Position numbers and translations under genes: made by a program. From Hyphomicrobiales bacterium (lineage in GTDB: Bacteria > Pseudomonadota > Alphaproteobacteria > Rhizobiales > Rhizobiaceae), in contig UCKS01000027.1 of the NCBI GenBank assembly GCA_900473045.1, forward strand, positions 62,001-126,000: a stretch of DNA of 64,000 nt, in the 5' to 3' direction. This document shows, in pieces, positions 28,045 to 36,969 of this stretch. The notes below the pieces were generated by a model that worked only from the letters and a program-made list of their open reading frames with translations, was not told the DNA's origin and made no database searches. The stretch's first letter is position 1; each line of letters opens with the position of its first letter.

Positions 28045-29586
28045 ATGAGCAGCATTGCATCTGCGGCAACGACGCCTGTCGCCAATCGTGGCGCCATCAC
28101 GGCCTGCATTATCCTTGCGGTGATCATGCAGGCTTTGGACACGACCATCGCCAATGTGGCGCTGCCCTATATCCAGGGCAGCGTGGCGGCGAGCGCCGAC
28201 CAGATCAATTGGGTGCTGACCTCCTATATTGTTGCGGCCGCGATCATGACGCCGCCGTCCGGGTTTCTGGCGGCAAAATTCGGCCGCAAGCGCGTTTTGC
28301 TGGTGGCGATCGTCGGTTTCGTCGCGGCCTCGGTGCTCTGCGGCCTTGCCCAATCGCTGCCGCAGATCGTCGGTTTCCGGCTGTTGCAAGGCCTGTTCGG
28401 CGCGGCCCTCGTGCCCCTGTCGCAGGGTATCCTGCTTGACATCTATTCGGTCGAGGAACGCGGATCGGCGATGGCGCTATTCGGCGTCTCGGTCATGGTC
28501 GGCCCGGTGCTCGGCCCGGTCATCGGCGGCTGGCTGACGGAAAATATCAGCTGGCGCTGGGTGTTCTACATCAACGTGCCGATCGGTGCGCTGGCCTTTG
28601 CCGGCATCAGCATCTTCGTCAAGGAAACCAAGCTGGACACGCAGGCGAAACTCGACTGGTTCGGCTTCGGCATGCTCAGCCTCGGCATCGCCTCGCTGCA
28701 GCTGTTTCTCGACCGCGGCGGCCAGCTCGACTGGTTTTCCTCCGGCGAGATCCTGATCGAGGCCATCGTCTGCGCCAGCGCCTTCTATCTGCTGGTCATC
28801 CACACGCTGACGACCAAAAAATCCTTCATCAATCCGCGCCTGTTCCTCGACCAGAATTTTGCCGTCAGCATGCTGTTCATCTTCGTCGTCGGCGTCACCT
28901 ATCTGGCCTCGCTGGCGCTGATGACTCCCTATCTGCAATCGCTGATGGGCTATCCCGTGGTCACCGCCGGCATCGTCATGGGGCCGCGCGGGCTGGGAAC
29001 GATGGTGTGCATGTTCGTCGTCGGCCGTCTGATCGGCAAGGTCGATACCCGCATCCTGCTGTTCATCGGCCTGGCGATCACGGCTTGGGCAATGTACGAC
29101 ATGATCGGATGGACGCCGGATGTCTCGCAGTGGACGATCATTTCCGTCGGCTTCATCCAGGGCGCCGGGCTCGGCTTCCTGTTCGTGCCGCTGACGACAA
29201 TCGCGTTTGCCACGCTGCCGGCCGAAATGCGCGGCGATGGCACCGGGCTCTACAATCTCTCGCGCAATATCGGCTCCAGCGTCGGCATCGCGGTCGTCTC
29301 CGCCCTGCTGATCGAAAACACCCAGATCAACCACGCGTCGATCGCTGCCTATGTGACGCCGTTCAACCATGCCTTCCAGGCACCGGCGGCGGCAGGGCTC
29401 GACCCGATGACTGCCGTCGGGCGTGCCTCGCTCGACAATATCGTCACGCTGCAGGCGACGATCATCGCCTACATGGATGACTTCAAGCTCTTGATGATCA
29501 TGTCACTGGCGGTCATGCCGCTGGTTTTCCTGCTGCGCAAACCGAAGGCCCCGCCGGCGATCGACCATAGCGCAGTGATGGAATAG
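28045..29586 (+). CDS. emrB: DHA2 family MFS drug efflux pump (EmrB-type)
   Basis: This 513-residue protein with 14 predicted membrane helices is the pump of the MarR-EmrA-EmrB operon. Motif D1 is ALDTTIANVALPYIQG, motif A GFLAAKFGRKRVLLVAIVGF, and motif C GPVLGPVIGGWLTENISWRWVFYINVPIG, all typical of DHA2 drug:H+ antiporters. The start is ATG 28045; the frame is open much further upstream but that part shadows emrA. No TolC-like gene lies in the window, so the outer-membrane partner is elsewhere. Confidence 0.92.
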   Translation: MSSIASAATTPVANRGAITACIILAVIMQALDTTIANVALPYIQGSVAASADQINWVLTSYIVAAAIMTPPSGFLAAKFGRKRVLLVAIVGFVAASVLCGLAQSLPQIVGFRLLQGLFGAALVPLSQGILLDIYSVEERGSAMALFGVSVMVGPVLGPVIGGWLTENISWRWVFYINVPIGALAFAGISIFVKETKLDTQAKLDWFGFGMLSLGIASLQLFLDRGGQLDWFSSGEILIEAIVCASAFYLLVIHTLTTKKSFINPRLFLDQNFAVSMLFIFVVGVTYLASLALMTPYLQSLMGYPVVTAGIVMGPRGLGTMVCMFVVGRLIGKVDTRILLFIGLAITAWAMYDMIGWTPDVSQWTIISVGFIQGAGLGFLFVPLTTIAFATLPAEMRGDGTGLYNLSRNIGSSVGIAVVSALLIENTQINHASIAAYVTPFNHAFQAPAAAGLDPMTAVGRASLDNIVTLQATIIAYMDDFKLLMIMSLAVMPLVFLLRKPKAPPAIDHSAVME

Positions 29587-29592
29587 GCGGCG

Positions 29593-30312
29593 CTAACGCC
29601 GGTCGAGCTCCGGGTAATAGCGGAAAATGCCCTGTTCGTTGAAGGCAAGCCTGCGCGCCGAGGCCAGATAGGCCTTGATCCGCGGCAATTCGCGGACCTG
29701 TGCATTCAGCGCAACAAGAAGCGGATAGTCCGGTTCCACCGCCGTCATCGCGGCGGGAAAAGCGTAGCGCAATCCCTCGATAAGATGGAACAGCGAGAGA
29801 TCGACATAGGTCAGTGTCGCGCCCAAGGCATGCACCTGTCCTTGGCCGTTCTTCCGCAGCTGCCTTTCGAAATAGCCGAGGAATTTCGGCAGTCGTTCTT
29901 CACGAAAATTCTCGGAGCGGCGCCGCGCTTCGTCGTTCTGGTCCTCGTAATAGAGCGACACGCCGATCGGATGATGGACGTCGTGGATTTCAGCCACGAA
30001 ATCGGTGATGCTCAGCTGCAGCCCGTGCGCGGTTATCCGCCCTGCTTCGTCTTCCGGCGCAAGGCCGAGCCGGCTTCCAAGGTAAAGCAGGATGTTGGCC
30101 GCGTGGGAGACGACGAGTTCTCCGTCCTTCAGGAAAGGTGGAGCAAACGGCGTGACGCCCCCCATCATCGTCTTCATTATCGCCATCATGCGGGCCATGC
30201 CGCCGTCGTTGCGGGCGACATCGGCATAGTCCGCGCCCGCCTGTTCCAGCGCCAGACGAACGAACTCACCCCGGCCGGGAATGCCGTCCCAATAATAGAG
30301 TTCGTAGGTCAT
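29593..30312 (-). CDS. Glutathione S-transferase family protein
   Basis: This 239-residue protein has a thioredoxin-like N-terminal domain (YELYYWDGIPGRGEFVRLALEQAGADYADV) with the catalytic-Tyr pattern of sigma-like GSTs. The cis-Pro/Ser glutathione site is PFLKDGELVVSHAANILLYLGSRLG. The helical C-terminal domain follows (THVDLSLFHLIEGLRYAFP-like: LTYVDLSLFHLIEGLRYAFP). It converges with emrB. Whether it detoxifies electrophiles or does something else is not shown. Confidence 0.85.
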   Translation of the reverse strand: MTYELYYWDGIPGRGEFVRLALEQAGADYADVARNDGGMARMMAIMKTMMGGVTPFAPPFLKDGELVVSHAANILLYLGSRLGLAPEDEAGRITAHGLQLSITDFVAEIHDVHHPIGVSLYYEDQNDEARRRSENFREERLPKFLGYFERQLRKNGQGQVHALGATLTYVDLSLFHLIEGLRYAFPAAMTAVEPDYPLLVALNAQVRELPRIKAYLASARRLAFNEQGIFRYYPELDRR

Positions 30313-30362
30313 GGTGCACCTTTCGCGTTGGCATACGTCGTTGCGTTAGCGGCCGCAGACAA

Positions 30363-30394
30363 AAAAGCCGGGGGCATCACTGCCTCCGGCTTTT
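30363..30394 (-). terminator. Terminator downstream of dnaJ
   Basis: A 14-bp stem with one G-T pair (AAAAGCCGGGGGCA / TGCCTCCGGCTTTT) closes a TCAC loop. On the minus strand it ends in a T run. The A/T symmetry means it could also act on the plus strand. Confidence 0.75.
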
Positions 30395-30438
30395 ATATAT
30401 TGCCGATTATCCGTCCGGCCAGTCGCCGATTGCGGCGA

Positions 30439-31569
30439 TCACTCGATGTCGAAGAAATCCTTCATTCGGGAAAAGAAGCCCGCCGATTCCGGATTGTTTT
30501 CCTTCGACGACAGTTCCTCGAACTCGCGCAGAAGCTCGCGCTGACGCTTGGTCAGCTTCTGCGGCGTTTCGATCTGGATCTGGATATAGAGATCGCCGAT
30601 CTGGCTGGAGCGCAGCACCGGCATGCCCTTGGCCTTCAGGCGGAACTGTTTGCCAGCCTGTGTACCTTCCGGCACCGAAACGCGCGACTTGGTGCCATCG
30701 AGCGTCGCCACGTCGAACTTGCCGCCGAGGGCCGCCGTGGTCATCGAGATCGGCACGCTGCAATAGAGGTCGGCACCGTCGCGCTGATAGAACTCATGCG
30801 GCTTGACCGAGAGGAAGATATAGAGATCGCCGGCAGGTCCGCCGCGCAGACCGGCTTCGCCCTCGCCGGACAGGCGGATGCGGGTGCCGTCCTCGATGCC
30901 GGCCGGAATGTTGACCGAGAGCGACCGCTCCTCGGTGATACGGCCCTGACCATGGCACTTGCCACAAGGGTCGGCAATGGTCTGGCCACGGCCCTGACAG
31001 GTCGGGCAGGTGCGCTCGATCGAGAAGAAGCCCTGGGCGGCACGCACACGGCCGGACCCCTGGCAGGTGGCACAGGTGGTCGGCTTGGTGCCGGGCTTGG
31101 CGCCCGAGCCGGTGCAGACATCGCAGGTGATCGAGGTCGGCACACGGATCTGCGCCGTCTTTCCGGCATAAGCCTCTTCCAGCGTGATTTCCATGTTGTA
31201 GCGCAGATCGGCACCGCGCTCGCGGCCGCCGGAGGAGCGCCGCTGGCGGCCGCCACCCATCATCTCGCCAAAGATGTCTTCGAAAATGTCGGAGAACCCG
31301 CCGGCTCCACCGCCCATACCAGCGCCGCCGCCGCCCATGCCGCCCTGTTCGAACGCCGCATGGCCATAACGATCATAGGCAGCCCGCTTCTGCGGGTCCT
31401 TGAGCATCTCGTAGGCGAGGCTGATCTCCTTGAACGTCTTTTCAGCTTCCGCATCACCAGGGTTCTTATCCGGATGATACTTCATTGCGAGTTTGCGGAA
31501 AGCGCTCTTGAGCTCCTTCTCGTCTGCTGTTTTCGCAACGCCGAGCGTTTCGTAAAGATCACGTTTCAT
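30439..31569 (-). CDS. dnaJ: Chaperone protein DnaJ
   Basis: This 376-residue Hsp40 co-chaperone stimulates DnaK. The J domain (residues 1-70) carries YHPDKNPGD with the HPD motif. A Gly/Met/Phe-rich linker follows ([28 protein letters not shown]). Four CxxCxGxG zinc repeats are visible: [24 protein letters not shown] and CGKCHGQG. The C-terminal substrate domains end with [14 protein letters not shown]. It is on the same strand as dnaK but separated by about 930 bases that hold an acetyltransferase gene and the dnaK terminator. Confidence 0.96.
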   Translation of the reverse strand: MKRDLYETLGVAKTADEKELKSAFRKLAMKYHPDKNPGDAEAEKTFKEISLAYEMLKDPQKRAAYDRYGHAAFEQGGMGGGGAGMGGGAGGFSDIFEDIFGEMMGGGRQRRSSGGRERGADLRYNMEITLEEAYAGKTAQIRVPTSITCDVCTGSGAKPGTKPTTCATCQGSGRVRAAQGFFSIERTCPTCQGRGQTIADPCGKCHGQGRITEERSLSVNIPAGIEDGTRIRLSGEGEAGLRGGPAGDLYIFLSVKPHEFYQRDGADLYCSVPISMTTAALGGKFDVATLDGTKSRVSVPEGTQAGKQFRLKAKGMPVLRSSQIGDLYIQIQIETPQKLTKRQRELLREFEELSSKENNPESAGFFSRMKDFFDIE

Positions 31570-31812
31570 ACTTGCAGATTGTCCTGTTGAATAGGCGCGT
31601 CAAAACCGGCTGCCCGGCGGTCGCCAAATTTCCTTGCAACAGGATTTAGTAAACCTTCAAGCGCGATACCATAGGCAATACACTATCTCGGCCGTTTTTT
31701 ATCGGAAAAGCACCGAGCCAGGTTGCTTTACCTTCGTTCTGTGCGTTGCGGCAACGCCGATTCTGGGCAGAAATGAATGGGTTCCCGCACCGAACGGCTT
31801 CTTGGCCTCCGC

Positions 31813-32346
31813 TCACACAGCGTCCCGGCTGAGATCAAGGGTTTTCATGAAATAGACCGATGCCTTGGGAGTGCCGTGGGGATCCACGAAATGATGTGGG
31901 ACAACACCTATTTCCTGCCAACCCAAGCGACGGTATAAGCGTTCACCAGCCCCACCCAGAACGGTATCGAGAATAAGCAGCGAACGCGCCAGCCGCACCG
32001 CTTCCGTCTCTATGGCCAGCATCAGTGCGGTACCGACGCCTCGACCCTGGAAATCACGGTGGACAAGCAATTTGAAAATCTCGGCCCGATGCGGAGCGTT
32101 CGGCTCCGGGGACAGATACAGCTGCACCGTCCCAACAACCTGCCCGTCGATCGTAGCGCAGAAAAGCAGTCGCTCCTGTTCGGCAATGGCACTGAAGACG
32201 CCCAGCCAATAGGCGTCCGACTGCTCCCGGCTGAAGGGCAGGACAAACCCAACCACAGCGCCGTCTTCGACGCTTTGGATGAGCATTGTCGCAAGCCGGT
32301 CTAGGTGGTGCGCCGCATATGCGCTGTCAACAATCGAGATTTCCAT
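31813..32346 (-). CDS. GNAT family N-acetyltransferase between dnaK and dnaJ
   Basis: This 177-residue acetyltransferase has motif A at KLLVHRDFQGRGVGTALMLAIETEAVRLARSLLILDT, followed by AGERLYRRLGWQEIGVVPHHFVDPHG. The start is ATG 32346 with GAGGGG five bases upstream; a TTG four codons earlier is weaker. It lies between the dnaK terminator and dnaJ on the same strand. The pattern PHHFVDPHGTPKASVYFMKTL resembles acetyltransferases annotated as aminoglycoside- or tabtoxin-type, but the substrate cannot be assigned. Confidence 0.83.
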   Translation of the reverse strand: MEISIVDSAYAAHHLDRLATMLIQSVEDGAVVGFVLPFSREQSDAYWLGVFSAIAEQERLLFCATIDGQVVGTVQLYLSPEPNAPHRAEIFKLLVHRDFQGRGVGTALMLAIETEAVRLARSLLILDTVLGGAGERLYRRLGWQEIGVVPHHFVDPHGTPKASVYFMKTLDLSRDAV

Positions 32347-32441
32347 TCCGCCCCTCAATTGGCTTTATCGCCGCCGCAGTGTGCCTTGGAAGGCTTTGCC
32401 GTTCAACGGCTGCCAAAAGGCCGGATCACTCCAGTATTGAA

Positions 32442-32475
32442 AACAAAAAAGCCCGGAACCTTGCGGCTCCGGGCT
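32442..32475 (-). terminator. Rho-independent terminator of dnaK
   Basis: On the minus strand GCCCGGAGCC-GCAA-GGTTCCGGGC is a 10-bp stem with a stable tetraloop and is followed by TTTTTTGTTT. It ends the dnaK transcript about 25 bases after the stop codon. Confidence 0.88.
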
Positions 32476-32499
32476 ATCTGATGGGTATTCGAAGAAGGC

Positions 32500-34422
32500 T
32501 TATGCGGACTTCTTGCGATCGTCCTCGTCTTTGACTTCTTCATAGTCGGCATCGACGATATCGCTATCGCGGGCTGCATCGGCCTCTGCATCCGCATGGG
32601 CCGTTTCAGTCTGCTGCGATTCGTACATCGCCTGGCCAAGCTTCATCGAAGCTTCGAGAAGCGTCTGGGTCTTGGTCTTGATGTCTTCAGCATCCGGCTC
32701 GGAGGCTTCGACGGCAGACTTCAGCGATGCGATCGCATCCGAGATCGCAGTGCGTTCGGCTTCCGTGACCTTGTCGCCGAATTCCTTCAGCGACTTTTCC
32801 GACGAATGAATCAGGCTTTCGGCTTGGTTCTTCGCTTCGACACCTTCACGACGCTTCTTGTCGTTCTCGGCATTGGCCTCGGCATCCTTGACCATTTTCT
32901 CGATATCCGCGTCGGACAGACCGCCCGATGCCTGGATCCGGATCTGATGTTCCTTGCCGGTGCCCTTGTCCTTGGCCGAAACCTGAACGATGCCGTTGGC
33001 GTCGATATCGAAGGTGACTTCGATCTGCGGAACGCCACGCGGTGCCGGCGGAATACCGACCAGGTCGAACTGGCCAAGCAGCTTGTTGTCCTGGGCCATT
33101 TCGCGCTCACCTTGGCTGACGCGGATAGTCACGGCATTCTGGCTGTCTTCGGCCGTCGAGAAGGTCTGCGACTTCTTCGTCGGGATCGTCGTGTTGCGTT
33201 CGATCAGGCGGGTGAACACGCCACCGAGCGTTTCAATGCCGAGCGACAGCGGGGTCACGTCGAGGAGCAGAACGTCCTTGACGTCGCCCTGCAGAACGCC
33301 GGCCTGAATGGCGGCGCCCATGGCAACCACTTCATCCGGGTTGACGCCCTTGTGCGGCTCCTTGCCGAACAGCTGCTTGACGACTTCCTGTACCTTCGGC
33401 ATGCGGCTCATGCCACCGACCAGAACGACTTCGTCGATCTCGGCAGCGGTAACGCCTGCATCCTTGAGAGCTGCCTTGCACGGTGCAACGGTGCGCTGAA
33501 CCAGCTCATCGACAAGGCTTTCGAACTTGGCGCGCGACAGCTTCATTGTCAGGTGCTTCGGACCGGTCGCATCCGCCGTGATGAACGGCAGGTTGATTTC
33601 GGTCTGCTGCGACGAGGACAGCTCGATCTTGGCCTTTTCGGCAGCTTCCTTGAGGCGCTGCAGAGCAAGCTTGTCGTTCTTCAGGTCGATGCCCTGGTCC
33701 TTCTTGAACTCGGCTGCGAGATATTCGACCAGACGCATGTCGAAGTCTTCACCGCCGAGGAAGGTATCGCCGTTGGTCGACTTAACTTCGAAGACGCCGT
33801 CGCCGATTTCCAGAACCGAGATATCGAACGTACCGCCACCCAAGTCGTAAACGGCGATGGTCTTGCCGTCCTTCTTGTCGAGGCCGTAAGCAAGAGCTGC
33901 TGCGGTCGGCTCGTTGATGATGCGCAGAACTTCAAGACCAGCGATGCGGCCGGCATCCTTGGTTGCCTGACGCTGCGCGTCGTTGAAGTAGGCAGGAACG
34001 GTGATGACGGCCTGCGTGACCTTTTCGCCGAGATAGGATTCTGCGGTTTCCTTCATCTTCTGAAGGATCATGGCGGAGATCTGCGACGGGGAATAACCCT
34101 TGCCCTGCGCTTCGACCCATGCGTCGCCATTGTCGCCCTTGACGATCTTGTAAGGAACGAGGGCCTTGTCCTTTTCGACGAACTTGTCGTCGTAACGGCG
34201 GCCGATCAGGCGCTTGACCGCAAACAGCGTGTTTTCCGGATTGGTGACGGCCTGACGCTTGGCCGGCTGGCCGGTCAGACGCTCGCCATCGTCGTTGAAT
34301 GCAACGATCGACGGCGTGGTGCGTGCACCTTCCGCATTCTCAATGACCTTCGCGTCCTTGCCGTCCATGACGGAGACGCAGGAGTTGGTCGTTCCCAAGT
34401 CGATACCGATTACTTTAGCCAT
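32500..34422 (-). CDS. dnaK: Chaperone protein DnaK (Hsp70)
   Basis: This 640-residue ATP-dependent chaperone folds and protects proteins in the cytoplasm with DnaJ and GrpE. The ATPase domain starts [21 protein letters not shown], with the phosphate-2 motif [20 protein letters not shown] and the adenosine motif [25 protein letters not shown]. The substrate domain carries [28 protein letters not shown]. The C-terminal lid is followed by the acidic tail [12 protein letters not shown]. An RpoH-type promoter is recognisable about 110-140 bases upstream. Confidence 0.97.
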   Translation of the reverse strand: MAKVIGIDLGTTNSCVSVMDGKDAKVIENAEGARTTPSIVAFNDDGERLTGQPAKRQAVTNPENTLFAVKRLIGRRYDDKFVEKDKALVPYKIVKGDNGDAWVEAQGKGYSPSQISAMILQKMKETAESYLGEKVTQAVITVPAYFNDAQRQATKDAGRIAGLEVLRIINEPTAAALAYGLDKKDGKTIAVYDLGGGTFDISVLEIGDGVFEVKSTNGDTFLGGEDFDMRLVEYLAAEFKKDQGIDLKNDKLALQRLKEAAEKAKIELSSSQQTEINLPFITADATGPKHLTMKLSRAKFESLVDELVQRTVAPCKAALKDAGVTAAEIDEVVLVGGMSRMPKVQEVVKQLFGKEPHKGVNPDEVVAMGAAIQAGVLQGDVKDVLLLDVTPLSLGIETLGGVFTRLIERNTTIPTKKSQTFSTAEDSQNAVTIRVSQGEREMAQDNKLLGQFDLVGIPPAPRGVPQIEVTFDIDANGIVQVSAKDKGTGKEHQIRIQASGGLSDADIEKMVKDAEANAENDKKRREGVEAKNQAESLIHSSEKSLKEFGDKVTEAERTAISDAIASLKSAVEASEPDAEDIKTKTQTLLEASMKLGQAMYESQQTETAHADAEADAARDSDIVDADYEEVKDEDDRKKSA

Positions 34423-34532
34423 GTCGTTCTCTCCTTGCAGCGGACTGTCAGAACCCGGTCAGGCATTCATGCGACAGCCCCTAACGGGATGGTCTGTGGA
34501 ATATTCGCAGCGAAAACTGCGGTGATGGGGCG

Positions 34533-34562
34533 TATATAAGGACCAGTGTTTCGGACTGCAAG
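34533..34562 (-). promoter_or_regulatory. Heat-shock (RpoH-type) promoter of dnaK
   Basis: On the minus strand CTTGCA (34557-34562) and CCTTATATA (34533-34541) are spaced like the alphaproteobacterial RpoH consensus (CTTG then about 16-17 bases then CCTATAT-like). The start codon follows about 110 bases downstream. Confidence 0.6.
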
Positions 34563-34568
34563 GCATGA

Positions 34569-34716
34569 GGACGCCCCGAAGCAGAGGAAATCAACGTCTA
34601 TTATAACGAAGCATCGCGCGCCGTTACCGAAATCAACAATACTCTCTTGAAGGCGATTGCGGTTCTCGCTCCAGAACAGCGGGGACGTCCAGCAGACATG
34701 GCGGTGTCGACGTGAT
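34569..34716 (+). pseudogene. Orphan open stretch, possible remnant of an earlier toxin-module gene
   Basis: Between the dnaK promoter and the toxin gene one plus-strand frame stays open for about 48 codons. It reads like protein (AEEINVYYNEASRAVTEIN, then NTLLKAIAVLAPEQRGRPADM) and ends at TGA 34714-34716. There is no start codon at its left end, and the dnaK promoter abuts it. It may be the decayed start or predecessor of the accessory module. The remaining bases up to 34851 show no gene. A weak hairpin with a T7 run (about 34755-34788) could be a terminator. Confidence 0.3.
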
Positions 34717-34856
34717 CGTCTGCTGCGGGAAAATCATCGCATGTTCATTGGGTTGACCGGAATGTAATTGTTCCGCCGGTTTTTTTCCAGCCTGAATTTA
34801 TCCCCGTCGCCTCTGCACCACGCACAATTGTCCGACTGAATTGAAAAGCGGATGGC

Positions 34857-35582
34857 GTGGCCAATGATTTCGACAGAACCGGCAGACCTGAGCCTGCCAC
34901 AACTGAGCTACCGGCAGGCGGCGATGGCCGTCGAATTCGAGCGCTGACCTTATGCTTGGAATGGAAGGCCGGTTTTCGCCCCGAGCAGCCGCGGGTCCCG
35001 GCCAGCAATCCCGACGGCGGGCAATGGGTTGGAGACGGTTCGGACAGCCGGCCGATCCGCGTCAGCCGCCGCGGGCCGCGTGGCGCGGGACAGGTCCGCA
35101 TTCTCGACAGATGGCAGCCCGTCACGCCCGCGCAGGAAGCGCGGCTGGCGGTCAGTATCGGCCGGATGCAGGAAGCGTTACGCGCCGTTCAAAGACGTGA
35201 CCCGAACTGGCGGCCGACCCCGCAAGCCTACGAGACGGTCGAGGGGCTGATACGCGCCAATGAATCCGTAACACAGGAAGCGATGCTCCGCGCGCTCCAG
35301 TTGCGACTGCCGCGGACCGGCATCGGACCCTATGCAAAGGAGTGGCTTGCGGCGCCAGCAACCAACAGGCGGCTGACCAGGAGGGAACAGGCGGAAATTG
35401 ATCGCATCGGCCGTACCTACGGATGCCACTGGTGTGGTACAAAGACACCGGGAACGCCGAGGGGGCAGTTCGTAGGCGACCATCAAGTGCCAAAATCAGT
35501 CGGCAAACCAAGCAGGATTTATCCGCATTGCTGGCCGTGCAGTAAATCACAAGGCGGGCTGATATCTAAAGGAAGGTACTAA
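34857..35582 (+). CDS. Putative polymorphic toxin remnant with C-terminal HNH-type nuclease domain
   Basis: As read from GTG 34857 this is 241 residues. Residues 43-57 (QPRVPASNPDGGQWV) form a linker motif that I recall from rhizobial toxin-like and prophage-like proteins. The C-terminal domain has Cys190 and Cys193 (CHWC), GDHQVP with Asp208-His209, and His224-Cys225 and Cys228 (HCWPC), the zinc-and-catalytic layout of a treble-clef HNH nuclease. The stop is three bases before the start of the first immunity-like gene. The 5' end looks damaged: ATG 34852 in another frame gives 31 protein-like residues (LSLPQLSYRQAAMAVEFER) and stops at 34945-34947, where a one-base shift joins the HNH frame. 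No secretion signal or T6SS/Rhs/CdiA part is visible. Confidence 0.65.
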   Translation: MANDFDRTGRPEPATTELPAGGDGRRIRALTLCLEWKAGFRPEQPRVPASNPDGGQWVGDGSDSRPIRVSRRGPRGAGQVRILDRWQPVTPAQEARLAVSIGRMQEALRAVQRRDPNWRPTPQAYETVEGLIRANESVTQEAMLRALQLRLPRTGIGPYAKEWLAAPATNRRLTRREQAEIDRIGRTYGCHWCGTKTPGTPRGQFVGDHQVPKSVGKPSRIYPHCWPCSKSQGGLISKGRY

Positions 35583-35585
35583 TTG

Positions 35586-35954
35586 ATGTCCGTAAGAAGA
35601 ATTACAATCACGCCCGAATACCTGAGTATTTACGTTGCTGGTCGCCGCAATGTGAATATTCCTCTCCACATGGACAGGCAAGGAATATTTTCTTCCTCTG
35701 ACTGTATCAACGTTCCAGCTTACTATTGGGGCGACGGAGATACCAATGTTACGTTCGGACCAATTTTAGAAATTACAGGGATAAGAGAACCTGATTTCGA
35801 CGGGATTTTGAACACACCCAATAACGAACTTATTTTGTTTGATGCTATCGAGCCCGAATTCGCCAGTGCACAAGTGCCGTCCGCGAAAACGCGCATCCGA
35901 ATCTGGATGGATCACCCGATCGAGCCACAAAACGTGGTTATTGCCTGGGGATAA
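35586..35954 (+). CDS. Immunity-like protein, array copy 1
   Basis: This 122-residue soluble protein is the first of five tandem paralogues. It starts three bases after the HNH toxin's stop, with AAAGGAAGG as a strong ribosome-binding site inside the toxin's last codons, which fits a toxin-immunity pair. The shared core reads PEYLSIYVAGRRNVNIPLHM, then DCINVPAYYWGDGDTNVTFG, PDFDGILNTPNNELILFDA, EPEFA and KTRIRIWMDHP. There is no signal peptide or membrane helix. I do not recognise a named Pfam family. The gene is visibly richer in A+T than its chromosomal neighbours. A role in neutralising the HNH domain is inference from position. Confidence 0.72.
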   Translation: MSVRRITITPEYLSIYVAGRRNVNIPLHMDRQGIFSSSDCINVPAYYWGDGDTNVTFGPILEITGIREPDFDGILNTPNNELILFDAIEPEFASAQVPSAKTRIRIWMDHPIEPQNVVIAWG

Positions 35955-36005
35955 GCAAAAGCAGTGCGGCGAAGAGATGCTCCCCGATGACGGGTTGATG
36001 TTGAG

Positions 36006-36050
36006 CGCAGTAAATAACAATGCGGACTGATATCTCAGGGAAGGCACTAA
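36006..36050 (+). pseudogene. Relic of toxin 3' end in front of immunity copy 2
   Basis: Read in the toxin frame this gives SK-stop-QCGLISQGRH-stop, against CSKSQGGLISKGRY-stop at the end of the intact toxin. The stop-to-ATG spacing (TAA, TTG, ATG) is identical to that of the toxin and copy 1. The preceding 50 bases of the spacer are alignable with the spacer before copy 5. Confidence 0.7.
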
Positions 36051-36053
36051 TTG

Positions 36054-36422
36054 ATGTCCATAAAAAAACTCACAATTGCCCCTGAATATCTCAGCATCTA
36101 TGTTGCAGGTCGTCGCAACGTCAAAATTCCTCTTCATATGGACAGACGGGGAATATTTTCCTCGCCTGACTGCATCAACGTTCCTGCGCTCTACTGGAAC
36201 GATGGAGACACCTCTGTGACATTCGGACCGATTTTAGAAATTAAGGAAACGAGAGAGCCGGATTTCGATGGAATTCTGAACACTCCCAATAACGAATTGA
36301 TTTTATTTGATGCAATCGAGCCTGAATTCGCCAGTACACACGTGCCTTCCCAAAAAACACGTATCCGAATCTGGATCGACCATCCCAGCGAGCCCGAAAA
36401 TGTCACCGTCGCATGGGGTTAA
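36054..36422 (+). CDS. Immunity-like protein, array copy 2
   Basis: This is a 122-residue paralogue, closest to copy 1 across its whole length (MSIKKLTIAPEYLSIYVAGRRNVKIPLHM and REPDFDGILNTPNNELILFDAIEPEFAS). It is preceded by a degenerate toxin tail and by GGGAAGG as ribosome-binding site. Differences from copy 1 are scattered, including NDGDTSVTFG for GDGDTNVTFG and SEPENVTVAWG at the C-terminus. It is intact with no stop or frameshift, which suggests selection to keep it. The function is inferred from the array. Confidence 0.68.
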   Translation: MSIKKLTIAPEYLSIYVAGRRNVKIPLHMDRRGIFSSPDCINVPALYWNDGDTSVTFGPILEIKETREPDFDGILNTPNNELILFDAIEPEFASTHVPSQKTRIRIWIDHPSEPENVTVAWG

Positions 36423-36458
36423 GTAAGGCAGCCAGTTAGATAGATACTGCTGCAGAAA

Positions 36459-36516
36459 CATTGCTGATGGTGCAGTCAATCTCAAAGCGGGATGGTCTCC
36501 AACGGGGGTACTAATT
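36459..36516 (+). pseudogene. Relic of toxin 3' end in front of immunity copy 3
   Basis: Read in frame this gives HC-stop-WCSQSQSGMVSNG, against HCWPCSKSQGGLISKG in the intact toxin, so the zinc-binding HCxxC end of the HNH domain is still recognisable. A one-base insertion near the end shifts the last codons. Confidence 0.7.
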
Positions 36517-36517
36517 A

Positions 36518-36886
36518 ATGTCCGTAAAGAGAATAACTATCACGCCCGAATACTTAAGTATATATGTTGCAGGCCAACGAAAGGTTAAAATTCCTTTACA
36601 TATGGACAAGAAAGGAATATTTTCTTCTCCAGACTGCATCAATATTCCGGCGCTGTATTGGAACGATGGAGATACGCATGTAACATTCGGACCAGCTTCC
36701 GAAATTATTAAGGCAGGTCAGCCTGATTTCGACGGTATTTTGAATACCGCCAATAAAGAGATTATCCTCTTTGATGCACTTGAGCCTCAATTTGCTATTG
36801 CACAGGTGCCTTCCGAGAAAATGCGTATCCGGATCTGGATGAACCATGCCACCAGCCCTGATCAGGTGACTATCGCTTGGAGGTAA
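36518..36886 (+). CDS. Immunity-like protein, array copy 3
   Basis: This 122-residue paralogue is somewhat more divergent (GQRKVKIPLHMDKKGIFSSPDCINIPALYWNDGDTHVTFGPASEIIKAGQPDFDGILNT). It is the most A+T-rich copy by eye (many ATT, AAA, TTT codons). The ATG overlaps the TAA left by the toxin relic. The ribosome-binding site has drifted to GGGGG. The central PASEI segment is shared with copy 4, while its N-terminus is like copies 1 and 2. The reading frame is intact. Confidence 0.68.
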   Translation: MSVKRITITPEYLSIYVAGQRKVKIPLHMDKKGIFSSPDCINIPALYWNDGDTHVTFGPASEIIKAGQPDFDGILNTANKEIILFDALEPQFAIAQVPSEKMRIRIWMNHATSPDQVTIAWR

Positions 36887-36920
36887 AGCCGATACGGTGA
36901 AAAAATGTGGCTTGCTGAGG

Positions 36921-36965
36921 AACGGCAACTCGCAGGGCAGACTTTCATCAAAAAGCGGATTTTGA
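36921..36965 (+). pseudogene. Relic of toxin 3' end in front of immunity copy 4
   Basis: Read in frame this gives NGNSQGRLSSKSGF-stop, against PCSKSQGGLISKGRY-stop in the intact toxin. The stop is followed by CGCC and the ATG of copy 4. Confidence 0.65.
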
Positions 36966-36969
36966 CGCC

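Noticed and set aside
32596-34539. A 647-codon plus-strand frame opposite dnaK
   Set aside because: Long antisense frames to dnaK are a known artefact of its codon use. This one runs through the dnaK promoter and has no domain.
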